A stretch of DNA of 64,000 nt from Nostoc sp. KVJ3 (GTDB lineage Bacteria; Cyanobacteriota; Cyanobacteriia; Cyanobacteriales; Nostocaceae). Made by a program: the position numbers and the translations under genes. The notes under the pieces are model-generated. The model did not search any database, was not told the DNA's origin, and saw nothing but the letters and a program-made list of their open reading frames with translations. Positions 17,868 through 25,786 of the stretch are shown in pieces (within the stretch, counting starts at the first letter, position 1; every line of letters starts with the position of its first letter). The stretch is taken from NCBI RefSeq assembly GCF_026127265.1, contig NZ_WWFG01000006.1, forward strand, positions 124,001-188,000, written 5' to 3'.

Positions 17868-19285
17868 CATTGGTGTCAAGTTAAGAAAGATAGATGGCTG
17901 TCAAGAGTGGGCAAATCAATGGTAAAAGTCCATTAACACCCCTGTGTTGAAAAAGCCATGAGTAAACCACGGAAAAAGCAAGGGAATCCAGATTTTCGCC
18001 ATCGAGTCAGCGTACCTGCCCCAGCCAGCCAAGAGATAGAATCACGACTGTTTGAACTAGTCAGCCCAGGTACATTTGCTAACCTCAAAGGGGTAAAAGA
18101 CAAAGAACGGAGCTTGCGTTCACGAGTACTGACCTTGCCAGTAATGGCAGCAATAGTATTGAGTATAGTGTATCGACAAATACAGCATCTCACAGATGTA
18201 TTGCGATCGCTAGAAATAGAGGGATTAATGTGGGTGAAAGCAACAAAAGTGAGTAAGCAAGCGTTGTCACAAAGACTCAATAGTTTGCCGGCTACACTAT
18301 TTGCGAAATTATTCGAGCAAGTGATAGAGCGTCTGGCAGTGAAAAGGAGCGTAAGAGAATTAGCCCCAGCTTGGTCATCAGTAGCACAAAGATTTACCGC
18401 TATCTGGATTGCAGATGCCTCAACACTCGAAGCAATGAAAAAACACTTCGGACAACTGCAAGAAAAAACAGGTACGGTGTTGGCAGGAAAAATACTGATG
18501 GTTGTAGAAGCTTTCACTCACACTCCGGTAGCAATTTGGTATGATGCTGATGCCAAAATGAATGAGACTCGTTGGTGGCAAGCACTGTTAGAACGTTTAC
18601 CTGATGGTGGCTTACTGATAGTAGACATGGGATTTTATGGCTTTGAGTGGTTTGATTCTCTTACCGCAACTGGTAAGTATGTACTCACACGCCAGAAGAA
18701 TTTGGTGACATATCGGGTAACACGTGTACTTTCTCAAGGCTCTCACTACAAAGATGAAATTATTCACATGGGATTGAATCACACTCACCCTTGCCACCAT
18801 CCCATGCGCTTAGTATCAGTATTGTGGGGTAAGACTTGGTATCATTACTTAACTAATGTTCTTGACCCACAACAACTTTCGGCACAAGAAGTTTGTGATT
18901 TATACCGACGACGTTGGCGGATTGAGGACGCATTTTTATTGACTAAGCGATTGTTGGGCTTGTCCTATCTGTGGGTTGGTGGTACTAACGGTGTACAAAT
19001 GCAAATATACGCTACTTGGATTTTCTACGCTGTTCTAAATGACTTGTGTGCTGATGTAGCGATCGCTCTACGACAACCCATTGAACGTATTTCCGTAGAA
19101 ATGGTGTTTCGCAGTTTATATTTTTTCCATCGCGCACGATCGCACAATTCACAACTACAACTGATTCCTTGGCTAGTTGAGCATCAACGTTCTATGGGTC
19201 TTGTGAAAGCTGTTCGTCAGCGACACCGACGCAACGCCGCCAGGTCGCTTGACATTTGGGCTTCTGCCTTAACTTGACACCAATG
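17868..19285. mobile_element. IS4-family insertion sequence in the DUF2997 gene
   Basis: 1418-bp element with perfect 18-bp terminal inverted repeats (CATTGGTGTCAAGTTAAG at the left, its complement at 19268-19285). It is flanked by the 9-bp direct repeat CAACCCTTC at 17859-17867 and 19286-19294. Same subgroup as the element at 42705-45177, whose ends read CATTGGTGACAAGTTAA. Confidence 0.95.
17958..19277 (+). CDS. IS4-family transposase
   Basis: 439 residues, intact. DDE motifs: FTAIWIADASTLEAMKKHF (first Asp), GGLLIVDMGFYGFEWF (second Asp), and LYRRRWRIEDAFLLTKRLLGLSYLW with the catalytic Glu. About 40% identical by eye to the 450-residue transposase at 43792-45144, sharing the block YRRRWRIEDAF and the terminal repeats. 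It runs opposite to the operon it interrupts. Confidence 0.93.
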   Translation: MSKPRKKQGNPDFRHRVSVPAPASQEIESRLFELVSPGTFANLKGVKDKERSLRSRVLTLPVMAAIVLSIVYRQIQHLTDVLRSLEIEGLMWVKATKVSKQALSQRLNSLPATLFAKLFEQVIERLAVKRSVRELAPAWSSVAQRFTAIWIADASTLEAMKKHFGQLQEKTGTVLAGKILMVVEAFTHTPVAIWYDADAKMNETRWWQALLERLPDGGLLIVDMGFYGFEWFDSLTATGKYVLTRQKNLVTYRVTRVLSQGSHYKDEIIHMGLNHTHPCHHPMRLVSVLWGKTWYHYLTNVLDPQQLSAQEVCDLYRRRWRIEDAFLLTKRLLGLSYLWVGGTNGVQMQIYATWIFYAVLNDLCADVAIALRQPIERISVEMVFRSLYFFHRARSHNSQLQLIPWLVEHQRSMGLVKAVRQRHRRNAARSLDIWASALT

Positions 19286-19365
19286 CAACCCTTCAAATCC
19301 CTCAGCCTCTACACGAACTTCACCTGTAGCGCTGTCAAAATGAATCAAAACTGAACGTTCCATGT

Positions 19366-19815
19366 TTATCTCCTTACATATTGTTGAACTTCCTGATGTC
19401 CGGCAAAAGTCAGCCGTAGGGTTTGCACAGTCCCTTTGGTTTCTTCAGCGATCGCACATTCACCAAATTTTTCTTGTAACTCGGCAGCTTTGATACGAAC
19501 CAAATGCTTACCATAAGCCAGCATTAGTTTATTACTGAAAAAGTCTTTGCCCAACTTCGGAACTGTTTCGTAACTGTCGTATATTATTTCGTACACGCCG
19601 CTTAACTGATTCCGCTTAAATCCGATGTCTGCACGGGCTTTTATGGTGCGACCAGATACGATGATTTCAGCACTTTGTCCTTGAGAACCACCGTAGTATC
19701 CTTTTAGTGGCTGCGCTTCTTCATGAACTTGCGGTGATAGGTTTAGATCCGTGAGTGCAAAAATAAGACATTCACGGTTAGCAAGTTTAGTTCTAACTGT
19801 TGAGAAATGTGACAT
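19366..19815 (-). CDS. DUF1257 (Ycf35-like) protein
   Basis: 149 residues from MSHFSTVRTKLANRECLIFAL at 19815. The longer upstream frame has no ribosome site and a non-homologous extension. The opening MSHFSTVRTKL, the central PLKGYYGGSQGQSAEIIV and the end LTFAGHQEVQQYVRR follow the cyanobacterial and plastid Ycf35/DUF1257 pattern. Function is unproven. It is followed after 2 bp by the DUF2997 gene and then the Ycf46-like ATPase, the conserved neighbourhood for this family. Confidence 0.88.
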   Translation of the reverse strand: MSHFSTVRTKLANRECLIFALTDLNLSPQVHEEAQPLKGYYGGSQGQSAEIIVSGRTIKARADIGFKRNQLSGVYEIIYDSYETVPKLGKDFFSNKLMLAYGKHLVRIKAAELQEKFGECAIAEETKGTVQTLRLTFAGHQEVQQYVRR

Positions 19816-19926
19816 GAGAATCTTGTTCCTATAGCGGTAGAAGTGCGGTATTCTTTGTGAGGTGTATATCCATTTTTCGTTTAAGGTACTTAGTCTTGGG
19901 CGAATGCACCCGCCCAAGACTGTTTT

Positions 19927-21000
19927 TTACCGGAACTTAAACGACATCACGGTAGCTTTCGATAAGCCCACGTCGTCAGTCGCAAGTGATTGTAGATTGC
20001 GTTGTTCATCTAACAACTTGATCCGAATTTCTTCCATTTTTTGCTGTAATTGACTGCGCGTATCAGAACCAAGATTCTTAGACTCAATCGCTGGATCGTT
20101 AACGATAGAATCTAAGTGCGCCATCATCGCCTCCAAGCTACTGCCTGCCTCCGGTGATGCGTTTGCCAGTAGCACTTGAACCTTCATCAGATGACGCTCC
20201 ATCTTCTTTTTAAACTGTATGGGTTTCCTCCCTGGTTCCCAATCAGCCAACTCTTCAAGCAACTGCGCGGCGAGTTGTTCACCACCAGCGATCGCAGATT
20301 CCCGTAGCCTTTGCTCCAGATTTTGGTCATACTGCTGAATGAACTTGGTAATCTGGTCTAGACATTTGGCTTGTTGCTGATTGAGTTGTTCGGACAATGC
20401 CGGGATAATCACCGGGCGACCAATAACGACCTGCAAATAGTCTTCGAGGTCAGTCAGAGTCGGAAATGCTCTTAACAAATTAGCTTTTACAGATTCTTGC
20501 TTATCGTGGGGTAATTCCCAAGTGTTAAGTGACAGGAACTGGTCAATTCGCTCTTGATAATCAAGAAGTCCCGCTTCGTAATCAGCTTTTAATTGATTGC
20601 GTAAACCAGGGGCGATATTATCCCTAATATTGATTAACTGATTCCATACCAAGGGAGCTAAATCAATCGGACAAACCCAATCACCAGTATCAGCAGACAT
20701 CCACTCTTGAACTGAAGCAATCTCTTGCCTCAATTGGGCAGCAGCCTCATCAAGCTTTTTAAATACCTTAATACCTCGCAAACCGACTTCGGAATTAGTA
20801 ACTTTCACAAGGTCTGATTCGATTTCAGAAACTTCAGCTTTTAGCACATCCGCCCATTTAGGAGCAGCAGACTTTGTACTTTTCTTTAACTGGATACGAA
20901 ATCTGATGCGGGTTTTATTTAACTGTGAGAAATTGTGGCGCTCGACTACTGCATCAGTTAGGAAATTCGCTGCGATAGGGTTGTCGATTGCTTGTACCAT
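19927..21000 (-). CDS. Coiled-coil hypothetical protein
   Basis: 357 residues, strongly helical with heptad-like stretches (KVFKKLDEAAAQLRQEIASVQEWM; NQQQAKCLDQITKFIQQYDQNLEQRLRES; RSQLQQKMEEIRIKLLDEQRNLQSL). Not membrane-bound. Family not recognised. The start ATG at 21000 is supported by GAGGT 10 bp upstream. It is first in the minus-strand run leading to DUF1257, DUF2997 and the Ycf46-like ATPase, so it may be the operon leader and an oligomeric partner of the ATPase; this is inference from order. Confidence 0.7.
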   Translation of the reverse strand: MVQAIDNPIAANFLTDAVVERHNFSQLNKTRIRFRIQLKKSTKSAAPKWADVLKAEVSEIESDLVKVTNSEVGLRGIKVFKKLDEAAAQLRQEIASVQEWMSADTGDWVCPIDLAPLVWNQLINIRDNIAPGLRNQLKADYEAGLLDYQERIDQFLSLNTWELPHDKQESVKANLLRAFPTLTDLEDYLQVVIGRPVIIPALSEQLNQQQAKCLDQITKFIQQYDQNLEQRLRESAIAGGEQLAAQLLEELADWEPGRKPIQFKKKMERHLMKVQVLLANASPEAGSSLEAMMAHLDSIVNDPAIESKNLGSDTRSQLQQKMEEIRIKLLDEQRNLQSLATDDVGLSKATVMSFKFR

Positions 21001-21084
21001 GATTATTTACCTCAATCATTATTTTCACTCTCAATTAAGCGAAGCTTTCTTTGTGGCTATTTCTCAACTTGTGAAGGTCTGTAT

Positions 21085-21113
21085 TAGCTCTATAGATTAC
21101 TTTTTTAGAGCTA
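21085..21113. terminator. Hairpin after the 97-residue gene
   Basis: Arms TAGCTCTA and TAGAGCTA around a 13-base loop. It lies between two minus-strand genes, 3' of the gene at 21164-21457. Probable transcription end or RNA stabiliser; no strong U tract on the minus strand. Confidence 0.4.
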
Positions 21114-21163
21114 TTTAGGCGAATATGTCTTTTAATGACTGGTGGTTTATGTATTGACATAAC

Positions 21164-21457
21164 TCAAAATAGTTGAAGTTGCTGTGAATTATCCTGTGCC
21201 ACAGGCTTGTTATAAACCATGCCTTCGACTTCATAACAACGGGTCATAAGTTTGTTTCGATTGAGTCGAAAGCTGGCTTTTTTTCTTTGATTTGGCAGAG
21301 GTACAAATAGATACTGTGGATGTTGTATACTACCCTCATCACCCAAATATCGGGAAAGCGTACCGTTTATTTGGTAAACTTTCGATGAGCTTAATAGCGT
21401 TGTGTCGTAAACTTTAATCAAATTTAATTCCATCTTATTAGCAGTGAAGTGTGCCAT
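21164..21457 (-). CDS. Small hypothetical protein
   Basis: 97 residues, or 89 if the start is MELNLIKVYD at 21433. Beta-rich (LLSSSKVYQINGTLSRYLGDE; QYLFVPLPNQRKKASFRLNRNKLM). Family not recognised. Flanked on both sides by hairpins, so probably its own transcription unit. Neighbouring genes are equally short unknowns on the same strand. Confidence 0.55.
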   Translation of the reverse strand: MAHFTANKMELNLIKVYDTTLLSSSKVYQINGTLSRYLGDEGSIQHPQYLFVPLPNQRKKASFRLNRNKLMTRCYEVEGMVYNKPVAQDNSQQLQLF

Positions 21458-21479
21458 AATTTATCGTGGAATCGATTTT

Positions 21480-21514
21480 CTCTACAGTCAGGCTAATTAA
21501 ATCTGACTGTAGAG
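21480..21514. terminator. Perfect 12-bp stem hairpin
   Basis: Arms CTCTACAGTCAG (21480-21491) and CTGACTGTAGAG (21503-21514), followed by TTTTT on the plus strand. It separates two minus-strand genes. In the minus direction the T run lies before the stem, so it may act as an RNA stabiliser or a terminator for leftover plus-strand transcription. Confidence 0.55.
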
Positions 21515-21571
21515 TTTTTCACGCATAATTCGTTGCCTTTGCGTTAATTATTGATTGAGAGTGGCGGAAGA

Positions 21572-21844
21572 TTACAAATAGAAATGCTCAAAGATTTGAT
21601 TGAGTTTTTCCTTTAATTCATCAGGCAGAGCCTTGAAATCAAACTCTTCAGAGTCCCAAACTTCATCAATACTGGTAGACTCATCGATAATATTTGCAAT
21701 CAAACAACATTCATCGTCATAATTCCAACCATTTGCTAGAAGCCACGGCAGAACTCCCTCAGATTGCAATAATTTTTCAATGTCGAACGAGTCAGAAAAC
21801 TGCTGTAAGTTTTCGATACTGGGGTGAACGATTGTAATAGTCAT
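21572..21844 (-). CDS. Small acidic hypothetical protein
   Basis: 90 residues, very acidic (IANIIDESTSIDEVWDSEEFDFKALPDELKEKLNQIFEHFYL). Mixed alpha/beta, no membrane segment, no recognised family. Small acidic proteins in mobile regions can be DNA mimics or immunity proteins, but nothing here shows that. Bordered by hairpins on both sides. Confidence 0.55.
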   Translation of the reverse strand: MTITIVHPSIENLQQFSDSFDIEKLLQSEGVLPWLLANGWNYDDECCLIANIIDESTSIDEVWDSEEFDFKALPDELKEKLNQIFEHFYL

Positions 21845-21941
21845 CTGTGATTAGTTGTGAATAGTTGAACAGCACGTATTAGCTGTAGACAAAGCTTGAG
21901 TAACTTATAACTACAGTCTCTCAAGCCCTGTTTACAACAAG

Positions 21942-22499
21942 TTAAAGCACCATTTCATTCGCAGCTTTTGTTACAGCTAAAGCCTGTTTACTGACCTCTC
22001 GCCACTCTGTTTGCTCGTTGTAGGATGCCATCACTAATTCCGACTCTACCCATACGCGACAGAACAACACATTTTCATCTGTCGTCCCTGGAGTAGGCTG
22101 TAGTGTGATTGGAGAATACAATTGTTCTGGGGTCAAAGTTGCGATCGCAGCTAATACAGATTTAGCAAAGTGAGTATCATGACCACTTTCTAATATATAG
22201 GGTCTGTCTGCTTGAATTGTAATCAGCAACTTGTAAACTTCCTTTCCTCTGCGCTCACACTTCTCAAATTTGAGTTCTTTTAGATATCCAGTTAAGGCAG
22301 TTTGAGTAATCGCACTCGCTTCACTGTTGTTTAGGGTGTACCACAGCGAACCATTGTGACGATTGCAGTAGATTTTACAATTGCCAGCTTCAGAGTGCAA
22401 TCCCAGTTTTGGCTTATTGATTGCTGCAACTAACTGCTTAAGTAATTCTTCCTGGCGCATTAAGGCAGCAAGTAGTTCAGCATTTTCTTGAGGGTTCAT
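21942..22499 (-). CDS. Hypothetical protein
   Basis: 185 residues. An N-terminal helix (PQENAELLAALMRQEELLKQLVAAINKP) is followed by an alpha/beta domain with NCKIYCNRHNGSLWYTLN and CERRGKEVYKLLITIQADRPYIL, then TPGTTDENVLFCRVWVESELVMASYNEQTEWREV. The pattern resembles cyanobacterial proteins encoded with plasmid-type gene clusters; I do not know the function. The ATG is at 22499. It precedes, in transcription order, the acidic 90-residue gene. Confidence 0.6.
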   Translation of the reverse strand: MNPQENAELLAALMRQEELLKQLVAAINKPKLGLHSEAGNCKIYCNRHNGSLWYTLNNSEASAITQTALTGYLKELKFEKCERRGKEVYKLLITIQADRPYILESGHDTHFAKSVLAAIATLTPEQLYSPITLQPTPGTTDENVLFCRVWVESELVMASYNEQTEWREVSKQALAVTKAANEMVL

Positions 22500-22578
22500 T
22501 GTTCAATACCAATACATTTCACTTTCACATTGGCGAAGCCATTGATTACAAATGTATGAAACGTAGAGCCAATAAAAC

Positions 22579-22605
22579 AGCGCTCTTGATTTCACAAAAG
22601 CGCTT
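22579..22605. terminator. Hairpin after the Rpn-type gene
   Basis: Arms AGCGCT and AGCGCT (self-complementary) with a 14-base loop between the Rpn-type gene and the next minus-strand gene. On the minus strand the stem is followed by GTTTTAT. A plausible intrinsic terminator of the gene at 22637-23542. Confidence 0.45.
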
Positions 22606-22636
22606 TCTATTACTAATTATTTGTAGTTACGGATTA

Positions 22637-23542
22637 TTAGTGTGAATTAAATCTTGCTAACAACTCTTCACGGGATAAACTAGACAATTCCAGTAAAAAT
22701 CTTGCAAAGTCATCTGGTGCTAACTGCAACAAATTATCGACCACTTTTGAGAGTTCTTCATCCACAGAACCAAACCTAAATCTCAACAAGTTTTCTACAA
22801 CTTGGCGTTGTCCTTGCTCTACTCCCTCTTGTACAGCAGCAGCCCTAGCTTCTTGATAAGCTTCTGTTAAATTCATGATTAACTCCTGGTCATCTTCGGT
22901 TAAATCTGTTTGTGTCATTACACTGATACGCCACCTGTAAACCATTTCAAGAACATTACGACGGACAATATTCTCTGGTGGAAGGGCAACCAGTTCACTT
23001 ACTGCTTGCTGTTGCACTGTTCCCCGTCCTAAAAGCCTGAACCATAAAGTTTCTTCGGTGACGGGTAACTCATTAATCGCTAGTATTGCGCCTCTAAAAC
23101 ATTTTTGGAAAAAGTAAACGCCACAAGGCCACTTTTCTAAGTCTAGCTTAACCTCTAAATCTGCTAACAGAGAGGCTGAAGCACTAGGCGATATAATCCA
23201 CAAACGAGCTAAATCATCCTCGCTAATGGTTGTTTCTTCTCGCTTGGCTTTGCGCTGAGAATCCGCAATCACAGTAAACAGCTTCATGAAACAGTTACGT
23301 ACTTCTGTTCTGCTGGGCTGATTGCGAAATGGTTCGAGTAGCGTTGTATTTAACAGGGCAATTCTTCCCAGCAATCCTAGATTTTCTGCTTGGGCTTGGG
23401 GGGAAGGTGAAAATAATACATCTACAAATCTTGTTGCATCTGTTACTTCCCTGTTAATTTTCACTTCACCTAAAGGAGCTAGTAATTCCTCTAGAAATTC
23501 TTTGGCAAATTTGTCGTGAGGTTGGTGAGGTTGTTGGGTCAT
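22637..23542 (-). CDS. Rpn-type PD-(D/E)XK nuclease with DUF4351
   Basis: 301 residues. The start PHDKFAKEFLEELLAPLGEVKINREVTDATRFVDVLFSP is the cyanobacterial version of the Rpn/transposase-associated PD-(D/E)XK fold, with the Asp of FVDVLF as metal ligand. The C-terminal 58 residues (RQVVENLLRFRFGSVDEELSKVVDNLLQL...LSREELLARF) are a DUF4351 module. Rpn proteins are recombination-promoting nucleases, common as variable copies in cyanobacteria. The start is supported by AGGGA upstream. A second, distantly related Rpn-type gene is at 62720-63682. Confidence 0.82.
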   Translation of the reverse strand: MTQQPHQPHDKFAKEFLEELLAPLGEVKINREVTDATRFVDVLFSPSPQAQAENLGLLGRIALLNTTLLEPFRNQPSRTEVRNCFMKLFTVIADSQRKAKREETTISEDDLARLWIISPSASASLLADLEVKLDLEKWPCGVYFFQKCFRGAILAINELPVTEETLWFRLLGRGTVQQQAVSELVALPPENIVRRNVLEMVYRWRISVMTQTDLTEDDQELIMNLTEAYQEARAAAVQEGVEQGQRQVVENLLRFRFGSVDEELSKVVDNLLQLAPDDFARFLLELSSLSREELLARFNSH

Positions 23543-23622
23543 TTTGTCCCTGGCGAACTGTGTTTTATTTTATAAGGGTTGAGAAAAGCTTGTGTGGTGG
23601 GTATAAGAACCCACCTTCTTAT

Positions 23623-24420
23623 CTACGCCGCTACCAACTCCCGACGAACTTGCAGCAGTTCAATCGGAGCAGTTGCCCTAGATAGCACCTCTACAGCCTC
23701 TTTCACACTCCAATGCTGTACTCCATCGCCACAGCGCCAATAGTAAGTCTTAGGGTCGTTTTCCCATGACTCATCAGTGTTTCTAACCTTGAAGAGTATG
23801 CCCAAAAACTCACCGTCCAGATATACATTGTGAGCCGTCTGAACGCTAGTGCATCCTACATAGGTCAGTCGATAGCCGTCCACTGGTTCGCACAAGTCTT
23901 CTGCACGAGTCCCGCGATACCCACAGTTACCGCACCCATGACCACCACAGTCTGGACAGATGGCAGCAGGCATATTCCACTTCGGCAGAGTGAAATCCCA
24001 TTCAGATGGCGGGGTTAATATTCGAGCCTTGTGAGAGATATAACAACCAGCATGACCGATTACTTTATCAGAATGGTGTTGGACGCTCAACGATAGCCAG
24101 TCACAATCACCTAACAAGCCTATTTTCTCAGAAGCTTGTTTCAATTCCCTTTCTTCGTTGTGATTACGCTTTACTGAAGCAGAAAGACTCGCTTTTATTT
24201 CTGCAACAGCGCGTTTGAATGGCTCTTTGTGGTAGCGAGCATAGCCGTGGGTCATTTTCACCCACACGATATCATCCGAGTTTATCCAGATAGTCACTAC
24301 ATCTTCGGGCTTGCACTCTTTTGAGTAGTCTGACTGATTGACGATAGTTGCAATGATTTGGCGATCGCGTGTGGTTAGCGGATCTTTTGTTAGCGTAGGG
24401 GCTGAAAGTTGTGTCATCAT
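23623..24420 (-). CDS. Hypothetical protein with DnaJ-like zinc ribbon
   Basis: 265 residues. The first 120 residues resemble a nucleic-acid binding or replication-accessory module (VVTIWINSDDIVWVKMTHGYARYHKEPFKRAVAEIKASL). In the centre is CPDCGGHGCGNCGYRG, a CxxCxGxGCxxC zinc ribbon like that of DnaJ. The C-terminus is beta-rich (VYLDGEFLGILFKVRN; YYWRCGDGVQHWSVKEAVEVLSRA). Family not named, but proteins of this design are frequent in Nostoc-type plasmids. The ribosome site AAGAGG lies upstream. Function unknown. Confidence 0.65.
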   Translation of the reverse strand: MMTQLSAPTLTKDPLTTRDRQIIATIVNQSDYSKECKPEDVVTIWINSDDIVWVKMTHGYARYHKEPFKRAVAEIKASLSASVKRNHNEERELKQASEKIGLLGDCDWLSLSVQHHSDKVIGHAGCYISHKARILTPPSEWDFTLPKWNMPAAICPDCGGHGCGNCGYRGTRAEDLCEPVDGYRLTYVGCTSVQTAHNVYLDGEFLGILFKVRNTDESWENDPKTYYWRCGDGVQHWSVKEAVEVLSRATAPIELLQVRRELVAA

Positions 24421-24830
24421 TAGAAATACCTCTTAAATGGGTAAAAGGGCGATCGCGCAGTTTGTCCGACGGAGCGATCGTCCTATTTTTATTAGTCAGT
24501 TTGTTGTGGCAAGCCACAACACTCTCACTCTAGAATTGGCGAAGCCTCATATTTTCTTGCTCCTAGCCAGTGGCTGGAGCTTGCTACAGCAGCATATCTC
24601 TTGATCGGGGCGGCAGTCGGCAACAAGCTTCAAAGCGACTTTCGTACTGCTATAGCAACTTTTTATTTGGAACCCACTCCACCCTTACCTTACTTCACCA
24701 GCCTTGACTATTCGCTGCTTCCGCTACCTGGGGGCTTTGTTTTCTGTTCACTTTTTTCAAGGTTCAGTGGTGAGCGCCGCTTTATTTTTCTGGGAGGCTG
24801 GCGCTTTTTTCCTCCTTCATGTTTACTATT
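24421..24830. other. Non-coding region with hairpins
   Basis: About 410 bp without a credible gene. It contains HIP1-like GCGATCGC at 24450, a perfect hairpin at 24502-24521 (arms TGTTGTGGC/GCCACAACA, loop AA) and a bulged hairpin near 24570-24592 (GCTCCTAGCC/GGCTGGAGC). The plus-strand frame 24601-24834 is of odd composition and has no ribosome site; I do not call it. Confidence 0.5.
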
Positions 24831-25187
24831 TTAGATACTATTAGTGTCTAAGTCAAGAGGGTCTATAAAGTTTTTAGGGGCTTCTATCTCAAAAATTGGA
24901 ACGAGTTCGTCTACAGGTATTTCTAACGCTTTACACATTTTGATTACTTTATCCAAAGCTACCGTTTGGGCAATATAATTTTTACCACTATCGCCCATAA
25001 GCTTCTTTGTGTAAGCAATAGAGATATCGTCAATTTTAGAATCTACCAATAATCTATGAACTTGGTAAGATGAAATTTCTGTGCCAAATTTTGCTTTAAG
25101 TAAGGCTTTAAAAAGTTTTGCCCTTCCTTCTCCCCAACTGACATAGGGAGCAGCCGAGGCTAAGATTAGCATGATTTTATTTCCCAT
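24831..25187 (-). CDS. Small helix-turn-helix regulator
   Basis: 118 residues, helical. FKALLKAKFGTEISSYQVHRLLVD followed by ISIAYTKKLMGDSGKNYIAQTVALDKVIKMCKALEIPVDELVPIFE has the shape of an XRE/Cro-type domain, ending with the usual LxIPVDELVPIFE turn. Small regulators of this kind control mobile or defence genes. Three similar palindromes (GAYACT-N3-AGTRYC) lie at its start (25191-25205, 25221-25235) and in its last codons (24834-24848), suggesting autorepression. No other gene is clearly in its operon. Confidence 0.65.
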   Translation of the reverse strand: MGNKIMLILASAAPYVSWGEGRAKLFKALLKAKFGTEISSYQVHRLLVDSKIDDISIAYTKKLMGDSGKNYIAQTVALDKVIKMCKALEIPVDELVPIFEIEAPKNFIDPLDLDTNSI

Positions 25188-25190
25188 TTA

Positions 25191-25235
25191 GACACTCTCA
25201 GTGCTATATTAACAGGCATAGATACTAAAAGTATC
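25191..25235. promoter_or_regulatory. Paired palindromic operators of the HTH gene
   Basis: GACACT-CTC-AGTGCT (25191-25205) and GATACT-AAA-AGTATC (25221-25235) lie 4 and 34 bp upstream of the start codon. A third copy, GATACT-ATT-AGTGTC, is at 24834-24848 over the stop codon. Equal size and spacing of arms suggests a dimeric regulator, probably the gene's own product. Confidence 0.55.
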
Positions 25236-25408
25236 CACAAAGCAAAGCAAAAGCGATCGCCAGCCCGGAAGCAACGCGATCGCTTTGCCAAACTCATTTA
25301 CAAAAAGTGAGCCAATTATAATGCTGACACACAAATGGTGTGATTCAGAAATTAACCAAATGCCCCAGTCTGGGCAGATAGCCAAATACGCGATACCCAA
25401 GGGGTATG

Positions 25409-25610
25409 TTAATGGTATTCTTCAACACGCCAACGATAAGTATACCAGCATAAAATTGTAGAAGCCATCTGGATATCTGCAATAACTTCCGTAGTCAACA
25501 ACATCCACTCCACAGGTGTTTCACTATCTGGGCAATCAATCTCAGTGACATAAACAGCATAAAGGGTAGAGGCTCACGGTTATTAAAACGATAGGGAGTA
25601 CGGAGATTAA
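25409..25610 (-). pseudogene. IS4-family transposase remnant
   Basis: The minus strand reads NLRTPYRFNNREPLP, then after a one-base slip at the GGG run 25564-25566, LYAVYVTEIDCPDSETPVEW, MLLTTEVIADIQMAST and CWYTYRWRVEEYH. This is the C-terminal catalytic block (Y-RW-E) of an IS4-family transposase unrelated to the other elements here. Both ends are missing, so this is a dead fragment. Confidence 0.7.
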
Positions 25611-25786
25611 CCAGACAAATGGCAGCAGATCAAGTCTTATGCTACTGGGCTTAAGGGATTGGTAGAGTGGGGAGTGGAAGCGGTCAAAGAATTCCTTTCC
25701 ACCCTCACAAGTCAATACTTCTCGGTTAAGGTTAAAATTGTTGTAAAGTGACAATTGTTGTCCTGAAATAGCGATCGCAAAGACTA

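Larger units (their letters stand above)
17724..19363 (-). pseudogene. DUF2997 family protein, split by an IS4-family element
   Basis: The start ATG at 19363 follows a GGAGATAAAC ribosome site and gives MERSVLIHFDSATGEVRVEAE then GFEG at the insertion point. Across the IS at 17868-19285 the frame resumes in register as LSCLSATQPFEEALG and ends at 17724. The joined product is about 70 residues. The pattern of a beta-hairpin start, a GFxGxxC turn and a helix around FEEALG is that of DUF2997, small proteins encoded beside DUF1257 and Ycf46-like genes in cyanobacteria. Function is unknown. Too short for routine gene calling once split. Confidence 0.82.

Noticed and set aside
24601..24834. Plus-strand frame of 77 codons
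   Set aside because: No ribosome site, unusual aromatic-rich composition and no neighbouring operon; likely chance.
25321..25464. 47-codon plus-strand frame starting at 25321
   Set aside because: It overlaps the IS4 transposase remnant on the other strand and shows no ribosome site.
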